A stretch of DNA of 64,000 nt from Rosistilla ulvae (GTDB lineage: Bacteria > Planctomycetota > Planctomycetia > Pirellulales > Pirellulaceae): positions 1 through 64,000 of the forward strand of contig NZ_CP036261.1 in NCBI RefSeq assembly GCF_007741475.1, read 5' to 3'. The notes under the pieces were generated by a model, which searched no databases, had not been told where the DNA came from, and saw nothing but the letters and a program-made list of their open reading frames with translations. Shown piece by piece: positions 27,505-37,491 of this stretch. A program made the position numbers and the translations under genes. Within the stretch, counting starts at the first letter, position 1, and each line of letters opens with the position of its first letter.

Positions 27505-29122
27505 TCGCCCGCCGCTGGTCTTGATCGCTCGCGACCCTCGCCGCGGCCAGCGCGTCGTCGCCTGCTGTCGCCGCGCTGCGATGGCGGGGATCAAAGTCGA
27601 GATGTCCGGCGGCGAAGCGACTTCGTTGATCGAAGCGGCAACCGATGCGCAATCGACGACTCAACCGCACGACGCTCAAGCCGACCTCGAAGCGCTGCAG
27701 GAACTCGCCGCCGCCTGCACCGAACGCTTCAGTCCATTGGTCGGCCTGGAACCGCTGGGCCCACGCCCTTGGGCGGGCCAGCTGCTGCACATGCCGCAAG
27801 GCTTGGTGATGGACGTGACCGGGATCGGTCCGTTGTTCGATGGCGAAGAATCGCTCTGTCGCCAGATCGATGAATTTTTCCAAAGCCGCAACCTGCAGGT
27901 TCGGATCGCGCTGGCCAGCACGTTAGCCGCCGCGTGGGGTTTGGCGCGAAGCCCCGCCTCGCGTCGCAAGACCGTCAAAACAACACAACGTTATTGCATC
28001 ACCAAACCGGAAACCGAGTTCCATCACTTGGTCTCGATGCCAACCCGCGTGATGCGGTTAGAACCGGCTTGTGTCGAGACGCTGGCTCGGCTGGGGATCG
28101 AGCAATTTGGTCAATTGCTGCGGCTCCCTCGCGAAGGACTTGCCACGCGGCTAGGTGCCGATTTGATGTTGCGGATCGACCAACTGTTAGGTCGCGCCGA
28201 CGAACCGTTGCCCGTCTACCACCATCGCCCCGAAGATCATGTCAGCATCGATCTGGAGCATCCGACGCGCGACACGGAGATCTTGATCTACAGCAGTGAA
28301 CAATTAATGCAGCGGTTGGTGAAGGGACTGCGACGGCGCGGTCACGGCGCGCTACGGATCGCTTGCCGGTTTGAACTGCTGCAGCACGAAGCTGTCGAGA
28401 TGCGTTTGAGCTTATTTGCGCCGACCGCCGACGACCAACATCTCAACCGTTTATTGGCCAATCATTTCGGCCGCCAGCGGTTGCCGGCCGACGTCCATCG
28501 CGTGGCGGTCTCCGCCACGTTAACCGCTCCGCTACAGCAACGCCAACCCGACCTGATCGGCGACGCGTCGACGCATGCCAACAGCGCCCCGGCGCTAGCT
28601 AATCTGATCGACAACCTGGCGGGACGACTGGGGCGACAATCGGTGTTGGGAGTTCGAGCGACGCGGAATCCCGAACCCGAATCAGCCTACCGCACTCAAC
28701 CGTTGACTGGCCAACCGGTCGGTGAGATCGCGCGGATGCGACGCGGCGGCAGCCGATCGGCCGTTCGAAAATCATCCCGTTCGACGAAGCCGCGAGGATT
28801 TTTTAACGAGCAATCCGACAGCGAAAGCTTTGTCCCCTCGCCGCACGACCCGCTGCGGCGACCGATCCAATTGTTGAAAGAACCGATCGAACTGACGGTC
28901 CTCAAGATCGAGCGGGGGACGCCGCCGATGCTGTTCGGATACCGCGATCGCCAATTGCAGACGCATCGTTTTTGGGGCCCCGAGCGAATCGAGACAGCTT
29001 GGTGGAGCGGATCGATGATCCGCCGCGATTACTTCCGCATCGAGACCAATCAAGGCGATTGGTTGTGGGTCTATCGCAAACTGACGACCAGCCAGTGGTA
29101 TCTGCACGGACTGTTTGGTTGA
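27419..29122 (+). CDS. imuB: ImuB-like Y-family DNA polymerase paralogue
   Basis: Partner of ImuA in translesion synthesis. The 567-residue protein starts at GTG 27419 with VLSIWLPNWPIQRLHA, the ImuB N-terminus. The palm segment reads GLVMDVTGIGPLFDG, and a helix-hairpin-helix-like LARLGIEQFGQLLRLPREGLATRLG and little-finger region follow. The first catalytic aspartate of active Y-family polymerases is missing from the N-terminal strand, as known for ImuB proteins, so it is probably a catalytically inactive adaptor. No dnaE2 lies next to it. Confidence 0.85.
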   Translation: MNPRVLSIWLPNWPIQRLHAASNLPAGPDRPPLVLIARDPRRGQRVVACCRRAAMAGIKVEMSGGEATSLIEAATDAQSTTQPHDAQADLEALQELAAACTERFSPLVGLEPLGPRPWAGQLLHMPQGLVMDVTGIGPLFDGEESLCRQIDEFFQSRNLQVRIALASTLAAAWGLARSPASRRKTVKTTQRYCITKPETEFHHLVSMPTRVMRLEPACVETLARLGIEQFGQLLRLPREGLATRLGADLMLRIDQLLGRADEPLPVYHHRPEDHVSIDLEHPTRDTEILIYSSEQLMQRLVKGLRRRGHGALRIACRFELLQHEAVEMRLSLFAPTADDQHLNRLLANHFGRQRLPADVHRVAVSATLTAPLQQRQPDLIGDASTHANSAPALANLIDNLAGRLGRQSVLGVRATRNPEPESAYRTQPLTGQPVGEIARMRRGGSRSAVRKSSRSTKPRGFFNEQSDSESFVPSPHDPLRRPIQLLKEPIELTVLKIERGTPPMLFGYRDRQLQTHRFWGPERIETAWWSGSMIRRDYFRIETNQGDWLWVYRKLTTSQWYLHGLFG

Positions 29123-29611
29123 TTGAAGAGGCCGCCGACGCTGCTTCAGTCGCAAAGCGACGACATGCGACAGCCTGGGACGCAAGTTCGCGCTTCACTC
29201 GCCCGGCGAAGCCAGGGAGGGTCGAGAAACGAGCGTTTAGCGACGTTTTTCGGGGAGGGCCTTCCGCTGGTTCGAGACGCTTGGAATTCCCCGCGGACTC
29301 CCCTCCCCGAACCTCGCTGCGCTGGTTCGACCCTCCCTACTAAACTGCGTTTTGGGAGGGTGAAGTGATGTGTTGCTCCTGCTTCACTCAAAAAACGGCG
29401 AGAACGCTTCGATCTGAGTAAGCTAGGGGTTTGCTAGCAAAACTTGGTTTATAGAAAAGACTTCGATCGATTGGACTTGCCTTTGCAGGTCAGGTACGGA
29501 CAATAGCCTGTCGTTGAACCTCAAGAACCCTCGGTTTCATTCCGCTGCGACGACTCTGGGCGATGTGAAACCTAACCACCTGCCTTTCCGATACCAAGGA
29601 GTATCTACCCG
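29123..29611. other. Gene-free spacer with palindromic element before cyclophilin
   Basis: No convincing gene. The small frames here do not look coding. The main feature is the nested inverted repeat listed separately at 29214-29338. The final 30 bp before the cyclophilin ATG hold a CAAGGAG ribosome-binding element. Confidence 0.6.
29214..29338. repeat. Nested palindromic element, 125 bp
   Basis: The outer 12-bp arms are perfect (29214-29225 and 29327-29338). A second perfect 10-bp pair lies inside (29250-29259 and 29301-29310). The sequence between is partly GA-rich, then CT-rich, and could fold as a long hairpin. Its organisation is like the 24347-24491 element although the sequence differs. 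Confidence 0.72.
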
Positions 29612-30178
29612 ATGCGAAATTTCGCTGCGATGCTTGCCGTAACACTGTTGGCCACCGCCACGCTGAGCGCTGCCAATCCTGTTGTTGTCGATATGAAGAC
29701 CTCGATGGGGCCGATCCAGATCGAGATGTATCCCGACAAAGCTCCCGAGACCGTTAAGAACTTTGTTAACTACGCTAACAAAGGCTTCTACGACGGCACG
29801 ATCTTCCATCGCGTGATCGATGGGTTCATGATCCAAGGCGGTGGATTCACGCCCAACATGCAAGAGAAAGAGACCGGCGCGATGATTCAAAACGAATCGG
29901 CCAACGGACTCAAGAACGAAAAGTACACGATCGCCATGGCGCGGACTCCGAATCCTCACAGCGCGACCAGCCAGTTCTTCATCAACACCGGCACTGACAA
30001 CGGTTTCTTGGACCGGGCCAACGCTCGCGATGGTTTTGGGTATTGCGTGTTTGGCAAAGTAACCAAGGGAACCGAAATCGTCGACGCGATCGGCAAAGTT
30101 GCGACCGGAAACGTTGGCCCTCACGGCGACGTCCCACGCACTCCCGTGATCATCGAAAAGGTCACGATCGCTCAATAA
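29612..30178 (+). CDS. Exported cyclophilin-type peptidyl-prolyl isomerase
   Basis: Catalyses cis-trans isomerisation of proline bonds during folding of exported proteins. The signal peptide ends LSAAN. The mature domain shows APETVKNFVNYANKGFYDGTIFHRVIDGFMIQGG, then MARTPNPHSATSQFFIN and GYCVFGKVTKGTEIVDAI: the single-domain cyclophilin core with the catalytic Arg in FHRVI. At 188 residues it matches the bacterial periplasmic form. A hairpin follows the stop. Confidence 0.93.
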   Translation: MRNFAAMLAVTLLATATLSAANPVVVDMKTSMGPIQIEMYPDKAPETVKNFVNYANKGFYDGTIFHRVIDGFMIQGGGFTPNMQEKETGAMIQNESANGLKNEKYTIAMARTPNPHSATSQFFINTGTDNGFLDRANARDGFGYCVFGKVTKGTEIVDAIGKVATGNVGPHGDVPRTPVIIEKVTIAQ

Positions 30179-30219
30179 GCGACGCCCCTCGGCGAAGCAT
30201 CGCCTATTGCTGCCCTCCT

Positions 30220-30241
30220 GCAACGCGAACAGTCGCGTTGC
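30220..30241 (+). terminator. Hairpin downstream of cyclophilin gene
   Basis: Perfect 9-bp stem GCAACGCGA / TCGCGTTGC with an ACAG loop, 41 bp after the stop. The following sequence has only a short T tract, so it is a weak factor-independent terminator candidate. Confidence 0.45.
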
Positions 30242-30400
30242 ACTTTGGGTTCCAACAGACGATCGAGAGCCGACCCATCTCTGTCGCGATCCTTATCGCG
30301 ACGCGAACCGCTGGAGTCACAGGCTTCACCGATCTTTCTCACGATGACGTCGATCATCGAATGAAGCCATTGCCGGCGGGGTCGCATTATCGCAACGCGG

Positions 30401-31352
30401 TGTTCTTTGGGTGCCACTGGCTCTGCCAGTGCTCCTCGACCGAAGCAACTCCATCGGTTCGATCAACAGCCGGCAAAGGCTTCTAAAACGGATGGGTTGC
30501 CAGTAGTGGAGCCGACGCATTGAAGCGTGTTGTGAACGGATCATCCAAGGAGCAGATGCGATCATCAACCGGCTTGAGATCGGCACGTTTGTCGATTCAT
30601 TCCGCTTCCACAGTTTCGCTCCAAGAGCACTGGCAGTGCCAGTGGCACACAACCGAGAGCAGATATCTGCATGTGCGACCCTGCCGGACCGAATGTTCTT
30701 TGAGTGCCACTGGCTCTGCCAGTGCTCCTCGACGGAGAGCTGATATCTGCAGATGCGACCCTGCCGGACCGAATAGTCTTTGAGTGCCACTGGCTCTGCC
30801 AGTGCCCCTCGACGGAGAGCTGATATCTGCAGGTACGACCCTGCCGGACCAAATGCTCTTTGAGTGCCACTGGCTCTGCCAGTGCTCCTCGACCGAAGCC
30901 CCCAAAGGTTCGAACTGCCAACGGTGCTTCCAATGGCTAGCATCGGATGAAGCAACTCCATCGGTTCGATCAACAGCCGGCAAAGGCTTCTAAAACGGAT
31001 GGGTTGCCAGTTGTCGAGCCGCCGCTTTGAAGCGTGTTGTGAACGGATTATCCAAAGGGCAGATGCGATTATCAACGGGCTATCGCAACCGGCTTGAGAT
31101 CGGCACGTTTGTCGATTCATTCCGCTTCGGCAGTTTCGATCCAAGAGCACTGGCAGAGCCAGTGGCACACGACCGAGAGCTGATATCTGCATGTGCGACC
31201 CTGCCGGACCGAATGTTCTTTGAGTGCCACTGGCTCTGCCAGTGCTCCTCGACCGAAGCCCCTAAAGGTTCGAACTGCCAACGGCGCTTCCAATGGCTAG
31301 CATCGGATGAAGCAGCTTCATCCGTTCGATCAACAGCCGTCGAAGGCTTCGA
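30401..31352. repeat. Compound repeat array with 80-bp tandem units
   Basis: The array contains tandem 80-bp units whose first bases fall at 30701, 30781 and 30861. Each starts with TGAGTGCCACTGGCTCTGCC, a sequence with a 7-bp stem and 3-base loop. A larger unit is duplicated: copy A runs from 30445 and copy B from 30952, each starting with GCAACTCCATCGGTTCG. A third partial copy starts at 31312. The A copy is longer because it holds two extra 80-bp units, partly offset by a 13-bp insertion in B. Copies of the short palindrome also occur in reverse orientation at about 30625 and 31145. Long frames through the array are repeat translations, not genes. Confidence 0.85.
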
Positions 31353-31356
31353 ATCG

Positions 31357-32640
31357 TTAGGCGAGCGAACGCTTTAAGACTTCCATCGTTTCGGCTTGCC
31401 GTTGTTCGACGACTTTGCGAGCCGCGGCGGCCCGTTGCTTGGCCTTGTCGGGATTTTGAGCCATCTCTAGGACCGCCGGGACGATCTTCGGCATGTCGGC
31501 GGGGTTGTCGAGATCGAACAGCCAATCTCCCAGCCCGATGTCTTCCCACATGTAGCCCTTGGACGTCTGTTCGGCCCAGCGGCAGACGATCGCTGGGATG
31601 CCGTGGCCGATGCACATGATCGGTGAATGCATCTCGTTGCCAAACAGCCCCGCACTTTGCACATACGTGCTGACCGCTTCGCCCGTCAACCAGTAGTTCG
31701 GCCGCCAAACGACACGTTTGCGGATCTCCGCCGGCAGCGGATCGACTAACAATTCTTTGCCGACTTTCATCTGCGTTTGATCTTCGGGACAGACCAAGAC
31801 TTTCAGATCGGTCGTCTTCACCACTTCGACGATCGCTCGACGCAGCTGCGCATGATCGTGCTCTTTCATCGCTTCGTTCCGCGCGTGTTTCACCTCGTCG
31901 AACGGGCGATCCTTGATCGTCCAATAGGGCGTGTAACGCAGCCGCGGAATGCAGCACAGGAACTTGCCCGGTTGCAGATCGTTGGCTTTTAAGAAGGCGT
32001 TCGCTTTTTCCGGTTCCCGCAGATCGCAAGCAAACGCGCCGTCGGGACCAAATTCCATGATCTTCGATTGGCAACCCTTTTCTTTGGCCAGAGCCAGCGA
32101 ATGCGAATCGCGGAAGAAAACAAACTCGGCACCGCTCAGCACCTCGATCGTCTTCGCCATCGCAGGTTCCGTCGTCGGTTTCGTGGAAGCCGATCCCTTC
32201 GACGGTAGCGTGATTCCATAGACGCCGTAGGGCTTTTGAGTCTCATCGCGCCAACGAATCACATCTTTTTGTGCAACCAACGAAGGTCCCGAACCGTGCA
32301 ACAGAAACTCACACTCTTCAAAAGCCTGCTTCCGCTGGGCAGCGGTTTTGATGATCTTCAGCTTCGGAAACTCCGCCCGCAGCAACTCTTCGACTCCATT
32401 GTCGACGCGGCTAGGCCACAGTGTGATCTCCGCGTCGGGCATGTGAGTCCGCAGGATTTGCAGCACACCGGGCGTGTGAGCGATGTCGCCGATGTTGACC
32501 GTTTGCCAAGACGATCGCAGCAGGATCTTTTTCTTGGCGTTTGTCGGTGCCGCGGAATCGTCGGCAGCCATCGCCGCACCCGCTGTCGCGAGCCCCAGCA
32601 TGGCCAGGGCGTCGCGACGATTGAAGAGGTTATTATTCAT
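31357..32640 (-). CDS. Polysaccharide pyruvyl transferase-like protein, Tat-type signal
   Basis: A 427-residue protein with an N-terminal [18 protein letters not shown], a twin-arginine-like signal. The mature part has a GT-like fold pattern for the pyruvyl transferase family: [43 protein letters not shown] and a C-terminal [23 protein letters not shown] Tat-exported member of this family is unusual, since most act in the cytoplasm on donor-linked sugars. The stop lies five bases beyond the end of the repeat array. The sialidase-like gene is 36 bp upstream on the same strand, so they are probably cotranscribed. Confidence 0.7.
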   Translation of the reverse strand: MNNNLFNRRDALAMLGLATAGAAMAADDSAAPTNAKKKILLRSSWQTVNIGDIAHTPGVLQILRTHMPDAEITLWPSRVDNGVEELLRAEFPKLKIIKTAAQRKQAFEECEFLLHGSGPSLVAQKDVIRWRDETQKPYGVYGITLPSKGSASTKPTTEPAMAKTIEVLSGAEFVFFRDSHSLALAKEKGCQSKIMEFGPDGAFACDLREPEKANAFLKANDLQPGKFLCCIPRLRYTPYWTIKDRPFDEVKHARNEAMKEHDHAQLRRAIVEVVKTTDLKVLVCPEDQTQMKVGKELLVDPLPAEIRKRVVWRPNYWLTGEAVSTYVQSAGLFGNEMHSPIMCIGHGIPAIVCRWAEQTSKGYMWEDIGLGDWLFDLDNPADMPKIVPAVLEMAQNPDKAKQRAAAARKVVEQRQAETMEVLKRSLA

Positions 32641-32676
32641 GAGCTCTGAAAAATTGGGGGATTCGATATGCAGAAA

Positions 32677-35600
32677 TCACTCTGCATCCCAATTGTCTTT
32701 GCTCAACAGGCTTCCGGCAAGGATCTTTGCCGGATCGACGACCACATGTTTGATCCGATGACGCTTCCAGGTGTAGCTGATGTGGACCAAACCGTCGTCG
32801 GATTGGATGATCGCGGGGTAGCTGAATTCACCCTTTTCATCGCGTTCGACAACGCCGACCTTGTGCCACGCCAGGCCGTCGTCGGAGATCGCCAGGTTCA
32901 GCAGACCGCGTCGCCCCCAGCCGGTTTTGCCGCTGCCAAGGTGATTGTAGATCATCAATTGACGGCCATCCTTGAGTGTCACGACGTCGATCCCCGAGTT
33001 CGGATTCGGCATGTCGATCGGTTCCAGCTTCGACCACGAAGCACCATCGTCGGCGGAGAAGCTGCTGACGATCACGCTCTCCTTGGTCCGGCACAGCACC
33101 TGCAAACGCCCATCGGCGTGCTGCAGGAGCGTCGGTTGGATCGCGTTAAAATCGGTCGCCGGTTCGATCGGACCGACACGTTTCCAGGTGCCGCTGGGTT
33201 GGCCATCGGCCAGGGTCGTCGATTCGAAGTGGATCGTCCAACCGTCGTATTCGGTCGACGAACCCGACAGCAGCGTCTTGCCATCGGCCAACAGGATCGG
33301 CTTGCAACGGACCGGCCCATCGATCCCTTCGGGCAATCGTTTGCGCTCGACAAACGAACGCCCACGGTCGTAACTGACCATCACCTCGCCCCACCAAGTT
33401 TGTGGGTCGGGGCCAACTTTAAAGAACAGCAACGTCGGCCCATCGCCAGGCGATTGATAGAGGACGGGATTCCAGCAGGGATACCGAAGCCCATCGTGCT
33501 GCACGCCGTTGGCCCATTCCCTCGGTGACGACCATCCGTTTCCATCGTGATAGCTGACCCAGATGCCAACGTCTTTATCCTTCTCTCGCGTTCCACCGAA
33601 CCACGCGGCCACCAACCCACGATTGGTCTCGCAGATCGTCGACGCATGGCACTGCGGGAAACTGGCTTTGGTGTAGACGAATTCCTCGCTGACAAAGCCA
33701 GGGAATTTGGGCTCCTCGATCGCCTTAGTTTTTGCGGCCACCAGCTTCTCCTGGGGATAGGTGATGCAGTCGTTGTGGTCGGCGAAATAGAGTCGCCCGT
33801 TTTCAGCACCGATCAACAGATCGGGTTTGCCATCGCGATTGAAGTCGCAGACCGCGGGGCTGGATGTGTGCCCAGCGACGTTCCGCCGCGCCAGATTGCC
33901 GACCTTCTTCAATACGATCTTGCCATCGCGATCTTCGCAGTTGCGGTACCAAAGAGCGTTCTGCGAGTTGACCAGCACGTCCAATCGCCCGTCGCCATCC
34001 CAGTCGACAACCGTCAGTTTGACGCGTCCCGAACTGCCACACGACCTGGTGTTCAACTGCAACGGTTGATTGTTCTCATCGACAAAAATGCGTTCGGCAG
34101 CTTTGCCACCGCGTCGCAGCGTCAGGAATCCTTCTTGATCAAGCATCACCAGATCGACGCTACCGTCAGCGTCGAAATCGATGGCAAATGGAGTCGTCCG
34201 CCACTGGGTCAACGTGTCCGACGCCAACGTCTGCCACCAATACCATCTTGGCGGAGCTTCGCGTTGTCCGGTCTCCAACGCAGTGTCGATCAACACGCCA
34301 CCGTCGTTCCGCAACACGCCGACGCGAGAGAGGATCGAGTTGTAGATGACGTCGGGATCTTGATCTCCATCCCAATCGGCAACCGAAAGCGTCGTGTAAC
34401 CCCACTTCGCTTCGCACGGTCCCTGGATCGAACCATCGCTGCCGGCGAGGACTCGGAAGACCTGCGAGCTGTCAGCGGCTTCACTCGACCGCGCCTCCAA
34501 CAGTTTCACAGCGGCCCACTTTGGCGCTCCGTTTTCCCCATCGCCAAGATTCTCGAACAGCCCGATGTATCCGGCGGTGTTGCCGCACAGGATATCCTCG
34601 TCGCCATCGCCATCCCAGTCGTAGATTGCAGGGGTCGCCAACGCACCAAACTTCAGCGTATCGGACTGCTGCTGAAAATAGACGGGAGCCAGGAAGACGG
34701 GCTCGCTGCCGCGCATCTGGCCACTGTTTTCGACAAGCGCGACGCGTCCATCTTCATCGCCAACGATCAAGTCGAGATCGCCATCGCCATCCCAATCGAA
34801 CGCGGTTGGCGTGATCATCTGCAGATCCATCACCAGCGGCTTGCCGGTATCGTCGGCCAGCTTGCTTCCGGCGGCGTATTGTGGCTGTGTCCGCGATCCG
34901 ATGTTTTCAAAGTAGGTGAAACCGTCCAGAAATTCACCACACAACAGGTCCAGGTCGCCATCGCCATCGAAGTCGGCAAAGTTGGGCGAGGGCCAGCCGT
35001 AAACGTCGATGTCACCACCGCCGGCCTGCAATTTGACAGGCTTATCCGAATATTCGGGGGACGCATCGCTGCCGTCATTGGTAATCAAGTAGACGAATCC
35101 GCGCAGCCGCCCGTTGTGCCAAAGGCCATTGCGATCGTAAGCGTTGTCCCACACGTATTCCGACCAATCGCCCGCCCCGACAACGATGTCGTGATCGCCG
35201 TCGCCGTCGTAATCGACGTACCGCCACATGTTTCCGCGGACGTTGTTTTCGTGGACGTTCCCCTTGGGATAGATCTGCTTTCGCTTGTCGAAGGCAAAAG
35301 CACCGGTCGCTTCGTCGCGAGGGAATTCAAAACAGGTGTTCAAGATTCGCGGCTTGCCATCGACGTAGCTGACCTGCATGTTGTGCGAGGTCTTGCCGAC
35401 GTGGACGCCGGGGAGAAAGACCGGCATCTTTTCTGCGGGGTCTTGCGATGGGTTCTCGAAGTAATAGACGCCGTTGGAGGGTTTGTCGGGACACGACACC
35501 AACAGATCCATATCACCGTCACCGTCGTAATCCATCGGCATCGGCCAGGCCCAAAGCCCAACGCCCAGATCGACCTTCAGACCGGGGTTGTTGTATTCCA

Positions 35601-35700
35601 GTGGCAGCAGTTTCCAGTCGCTCTCTTGAGCTCCAAGGCAACTGGCAAACATCAGCGCTGCAACGAGGGGCAGCCGGGTTAGGATTCGTGTCACTTTCAT
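32677..35700 (-). CDS. Secreted FG-GAP/VCBS-repeat protein fused to a sialidase-like domain
   Basis: A 1007-residue exported protein with signal peptide ending SCLGAQ. The first about 640 residues contain at least nine acidic calcium-binding FG-GAP repeats of the D-x-D-G-D-G-D-x-D type, such as DYDGDGDMDLLVS and DWDGDGDLDLIVGDEDG. The last about 340 residues are a BNR/sialidase-type propeller with SYHDGNGWSSPREW, VSYDRGRSFVERKRLPEG and SSFSADDGASWSKLEP. The start ATG at 35700 has a GAGGTG element; the longer frame from 35769 is not favoured. Such fusions are common in planctomycetes and probably bind and act on external sugars. Confidence 0.82.
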   Translation of the reverse strand: MKVTRILTRLPLVAALMFASCLGAQESDWKLLPLEYNNPGLKVDLGVGLWAWPMPMDYDGDGDMDLLVSCPDKPSNGVYYFENPSQDPAEKMPVFLPGVHVGKTSHNMQVSYVDGKPRILNTCFEFPRDEATGAFAFDKRKQIYPKGNVHENNVRGNMWRYVDYDGDGDHDIVVGAGDWSEYVWDNAYDRNGLWHNGRLRGFVYLITNDGSDASPEYSDKPVKLQAGGGDIDVYGWPSPNFADFDGDGDLDLLCGEFLDGFTYFENIGSRTQPQYAAGSKLADDTGKPLVMDLQMITPTAFDWDGDGDLDLIVGDEDGRVALVENSGQMRGSEPVFLAPVYFQQQSDTLKFGALATPAIYDWDGDGDEDILCGNTAGYIGLFENLGDGENGAPKWAAVKLLEARSSEAADSSQVFRVLAGSDGSIQGPCEAKWGYTTLSVADWDGDQDPDVIYNSILSRVGVLRNDGGVLIDTALETGQREAPPRWYWWQTLASDTLTQWRTTPFAIDFDADGSVDLVMLDQEGFLTLRRGGKAAERIFVDENNQPLQLNTRSCGSSGRVKLTVVDWDGDGRLDVLVNSQNALWYRNCEDRDGKIVLKKVGNLARRNVAGHTSSPAVCDFNRDGKPDLLIGAENGRLYFADHNDCITYPQEKLVAAKTKAIEEPKFPGFVSEEFVYTKASFPQCHASTICETNRGLVAAWFGGTREKDKDVGIWVSYHDGNGWSSPREWANGVQHDGLRYPCWNPVLYQSPGDGPTLLFFKVGPDPQTWWGEVMVSYDRGRSFVERKRLPEGIDGPVRCKPILLADGKTLLSGSSTEYDGWTIHFESTTLADGQPSGTWKRVGPIEPATDFNAIQPTLLQHADGRLQVLCRTKESVIVSSFSADDGASWSKLEPIDMPNPNSGIDVVTLKDGRQLMIYNHLGSGKTGWGRRGLLNLAISDDGLAWHKVGVVERDEKGEFSYPAIIQSDDGLVHISYTWKRHRIKHVVVDPAKILAGSLLSKDNWDAE

Positions 35701-35814
35701 CACCTCGGAAGTAATTGTCGATGGCGGTTGGGTTGGATCGTCACGTGGGGTGGAGCGTCGGCGTGGCACCGTCGCAAACAGGTAGGGGTGGGAGCTTCCA
35801 AAAGCGGAAACCGT

Positions 35815-37317
35815 CTATTGTTGTCGCTCGGGAAACGCGTTGGCTAATGTTTGATCAAATTCCGCGATCATTTTCTCGTGTTCCCGATCGGCGGCGAGAT
35901 TGACAGTTTCCAGCGGATCGTTGTCGTGATCGTAAAGTTCCCGCGCGATCACGTCGCCGCTGTCGATCGCCGTCCAACGGGTGTACCGCCAGCGATCGGT
36001 TCGCATCGAACATCCCCAAGCCTTCCAGTTGCTGGGATTGCCGTAAAAGGGTTGTTGATGTTGAGTGAAAGCAGCTTGCTTGACCGAAGCTTTGGGGTCT
36101 TCGAAGATCGGCGTCAAACTGGTCCCTTCCAGTCGCCGCGGGAGGTCGTCGGAGATACCGGCGAGCTGGGCGAGAGTTGGATAGAGATCGATGAGTTCAG
36201 CTAGAGCCGACGTCGATTTGCCTTGGCTGGCCGGATGCCGTGGGTCGGCGACGATCAGCGGCACGCGGGCGTCGAGTTCAAAATTGGAGGTCTTACCCCA
36301 TAGCGTGCGTTCGCCGATGTGGAAGCCGTGGTCGGACGTGAAGACAACGATGGTGTCGTCGGCTCGACCGCTTGCGTCCAATGCATCCAAGATCTCACCG
36401 ACCTGCGCGTCGATGAAACTGATCGACGCGTAATAGCCGTGGCGCAGATGCCGAACCTCCGCCTCGCTGAGCGGACGATCTTTCGGCACGCCGCCGTAGC
36501 CGCGGATTTCGGAGGAGGGATGCATCGCGATTGCTGGCACATCTTCTGGCGCCGCCGCGGGGTCGGGCATCGGGATCGTGTCGGCATCATATAAATCCCA
36601 GTACCGCCGCGGAGCGACAAACGGCAGGTGTGGCCGCCAAAATCCAACCGCCAGGAAAAACGGTTGGTCGCTGGTGGCGTGATCGCGAATCATCGCCGCC
36701 GCCAAGTTGGCGATCTGCCCGTCGCGATAGGCGGTATCGGGAACGTCGTGAGCTTCGGTCGCGGGAGCCTTAAATTGCCGCGGCTTGCCACCGCTGGGCG
36801 TGTTGTTGTAGATCGTGTCGGCCGCGTGAGTACCGCGAAACAGGACTTCATCGATCGACCACGAGCGGCGGTCTTGTGTGTCGCCCATGTTGTGAAACAT
36901 CTTGCCGATGTTCTGACAGAAATATCCGTGGTTCTTGAAGTGCTGGGGAAGCGTGACCAGCGTGCTGCCACCGGCCGCAGTATTGCGGAAATACTTGCGA
37001 AGATCGTCGACTTTGACGGTATCGGGACGCAGCCCCGTCAAAAACGAAGACCGCGACGGATTGCAGACCGCTTGTTGGCAATAAGCCCGCGTGAACGTCA
37101 GCCCGCGTTTGGCAAGGCGTTCCAAATTCGGCGTCTTGGCAACGGGATCGCCGTAGGGGCTGATCGCACAGTTCAAATCGTCGGCGACGATGAACAAGAC
37201 GTTGGGGGCGGCGCTAGCGACCGACGTCAGCAGGAGACAACTGGCGAAGAACAGGACGCGAGAAAGCAACGGCAATGCTGGACAACCAAAGAAAAATCGC
37301 GTTGCATTCGATGACAT
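35815..37317 (-). CDS. Secreted sulfatase (iduronate-2-sulfatase-like)
   Basis: Removes sulfate esters from polysaccharides. The signal peptide ends SVASAAP. The metal-binding VADDLN lies at residues 45-50, and the modification motif C-x-P-S-R is complete as CNPSR (Cys85), so formylglycine can be formed. Further conserved pieces are AVGFWRPHLPF, VFTSDHGFHIGERTLWGKTS and the C-terminal RYTRW. The 500-residue length fits the type I family. It is upstream of the sialidase-like gene on the same strand across 115 bp; together they suggest an algal-polysaccharide locus. Confidence 0.93.
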   Translation of the reverse strand: MSSNATRFFFGCPALPLLSRVLFFASCLLLTSVASAAPNVLFIVADDLNCAISPYGDPVAKTPNLERLAKRGLTFTRAYCQQAVCNPSRSSFLTGLRPDTVKVDDLRKYFRNTAAGGSTLVTLPQHFKNHGYFCQNIGKMFHNMGDTQDRRSWSIDEVLFRGTHAADTIYNNTPSGGKPRQFKAPATEAHDVPDTAYRDGQIANLAAAMIRDHATSDQPFFLAVGFWRPHLPFVAPRRYWDLYDADTIPMPDPAAAPEDVPAIAMHPSSEIRGYGGVPKDRPLSEAEVRHLRHGYYASISFIDAQVGEILDALDASGRADDTIVVFTSDHGFHIGERTLWGKTSNFELDARVPLIVADPRHPASQGKSTSALAELIDLYPTLAQLAGISDDLPRRLEGTSLTPIFEDPKASVKQAAFTQHQQPFYGNPSNWKAWGCSMRTDRWRYTRWTAIDSGDVIARELYDHDNDPLETVNLAADREHEKMIAEFDQTLANAFPERQQ

Positions 37318-37491
37318 CGGTTGGAGCTCCGCCAGGAATCGCCGCCGAAAGCCGGCAACGCAGCCGCCGATTTTAGCCTAAATCTATAGACTTGCAAGCA
37401 AAGGCAGCAGCGGAACACACGGTGAGCAGCGTTTATGTTTCAGCCTACCCTCTCATTGAAACACTGGTTGTGACCGGCGGCGGTACCGAAT

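Noticed and set aside
30326-31192. 288-codon minus-strand frame through the repeat array
   Set aside because: Its repeated peptide segments come from the 80-bp tandem unit; no protein-like core.
30401-31352. CRISPR array
   Set aside because: The units are tandem without unique spacers, unit length is 80 bp, and no cas gene is present.
33547-35682. 711-codon plus-strand frame over the FG-GAP/sialidase gene
   Set aside because: Aspartate-rich repeats on the minus strand create a long stop-free antisense frame; no motifs.
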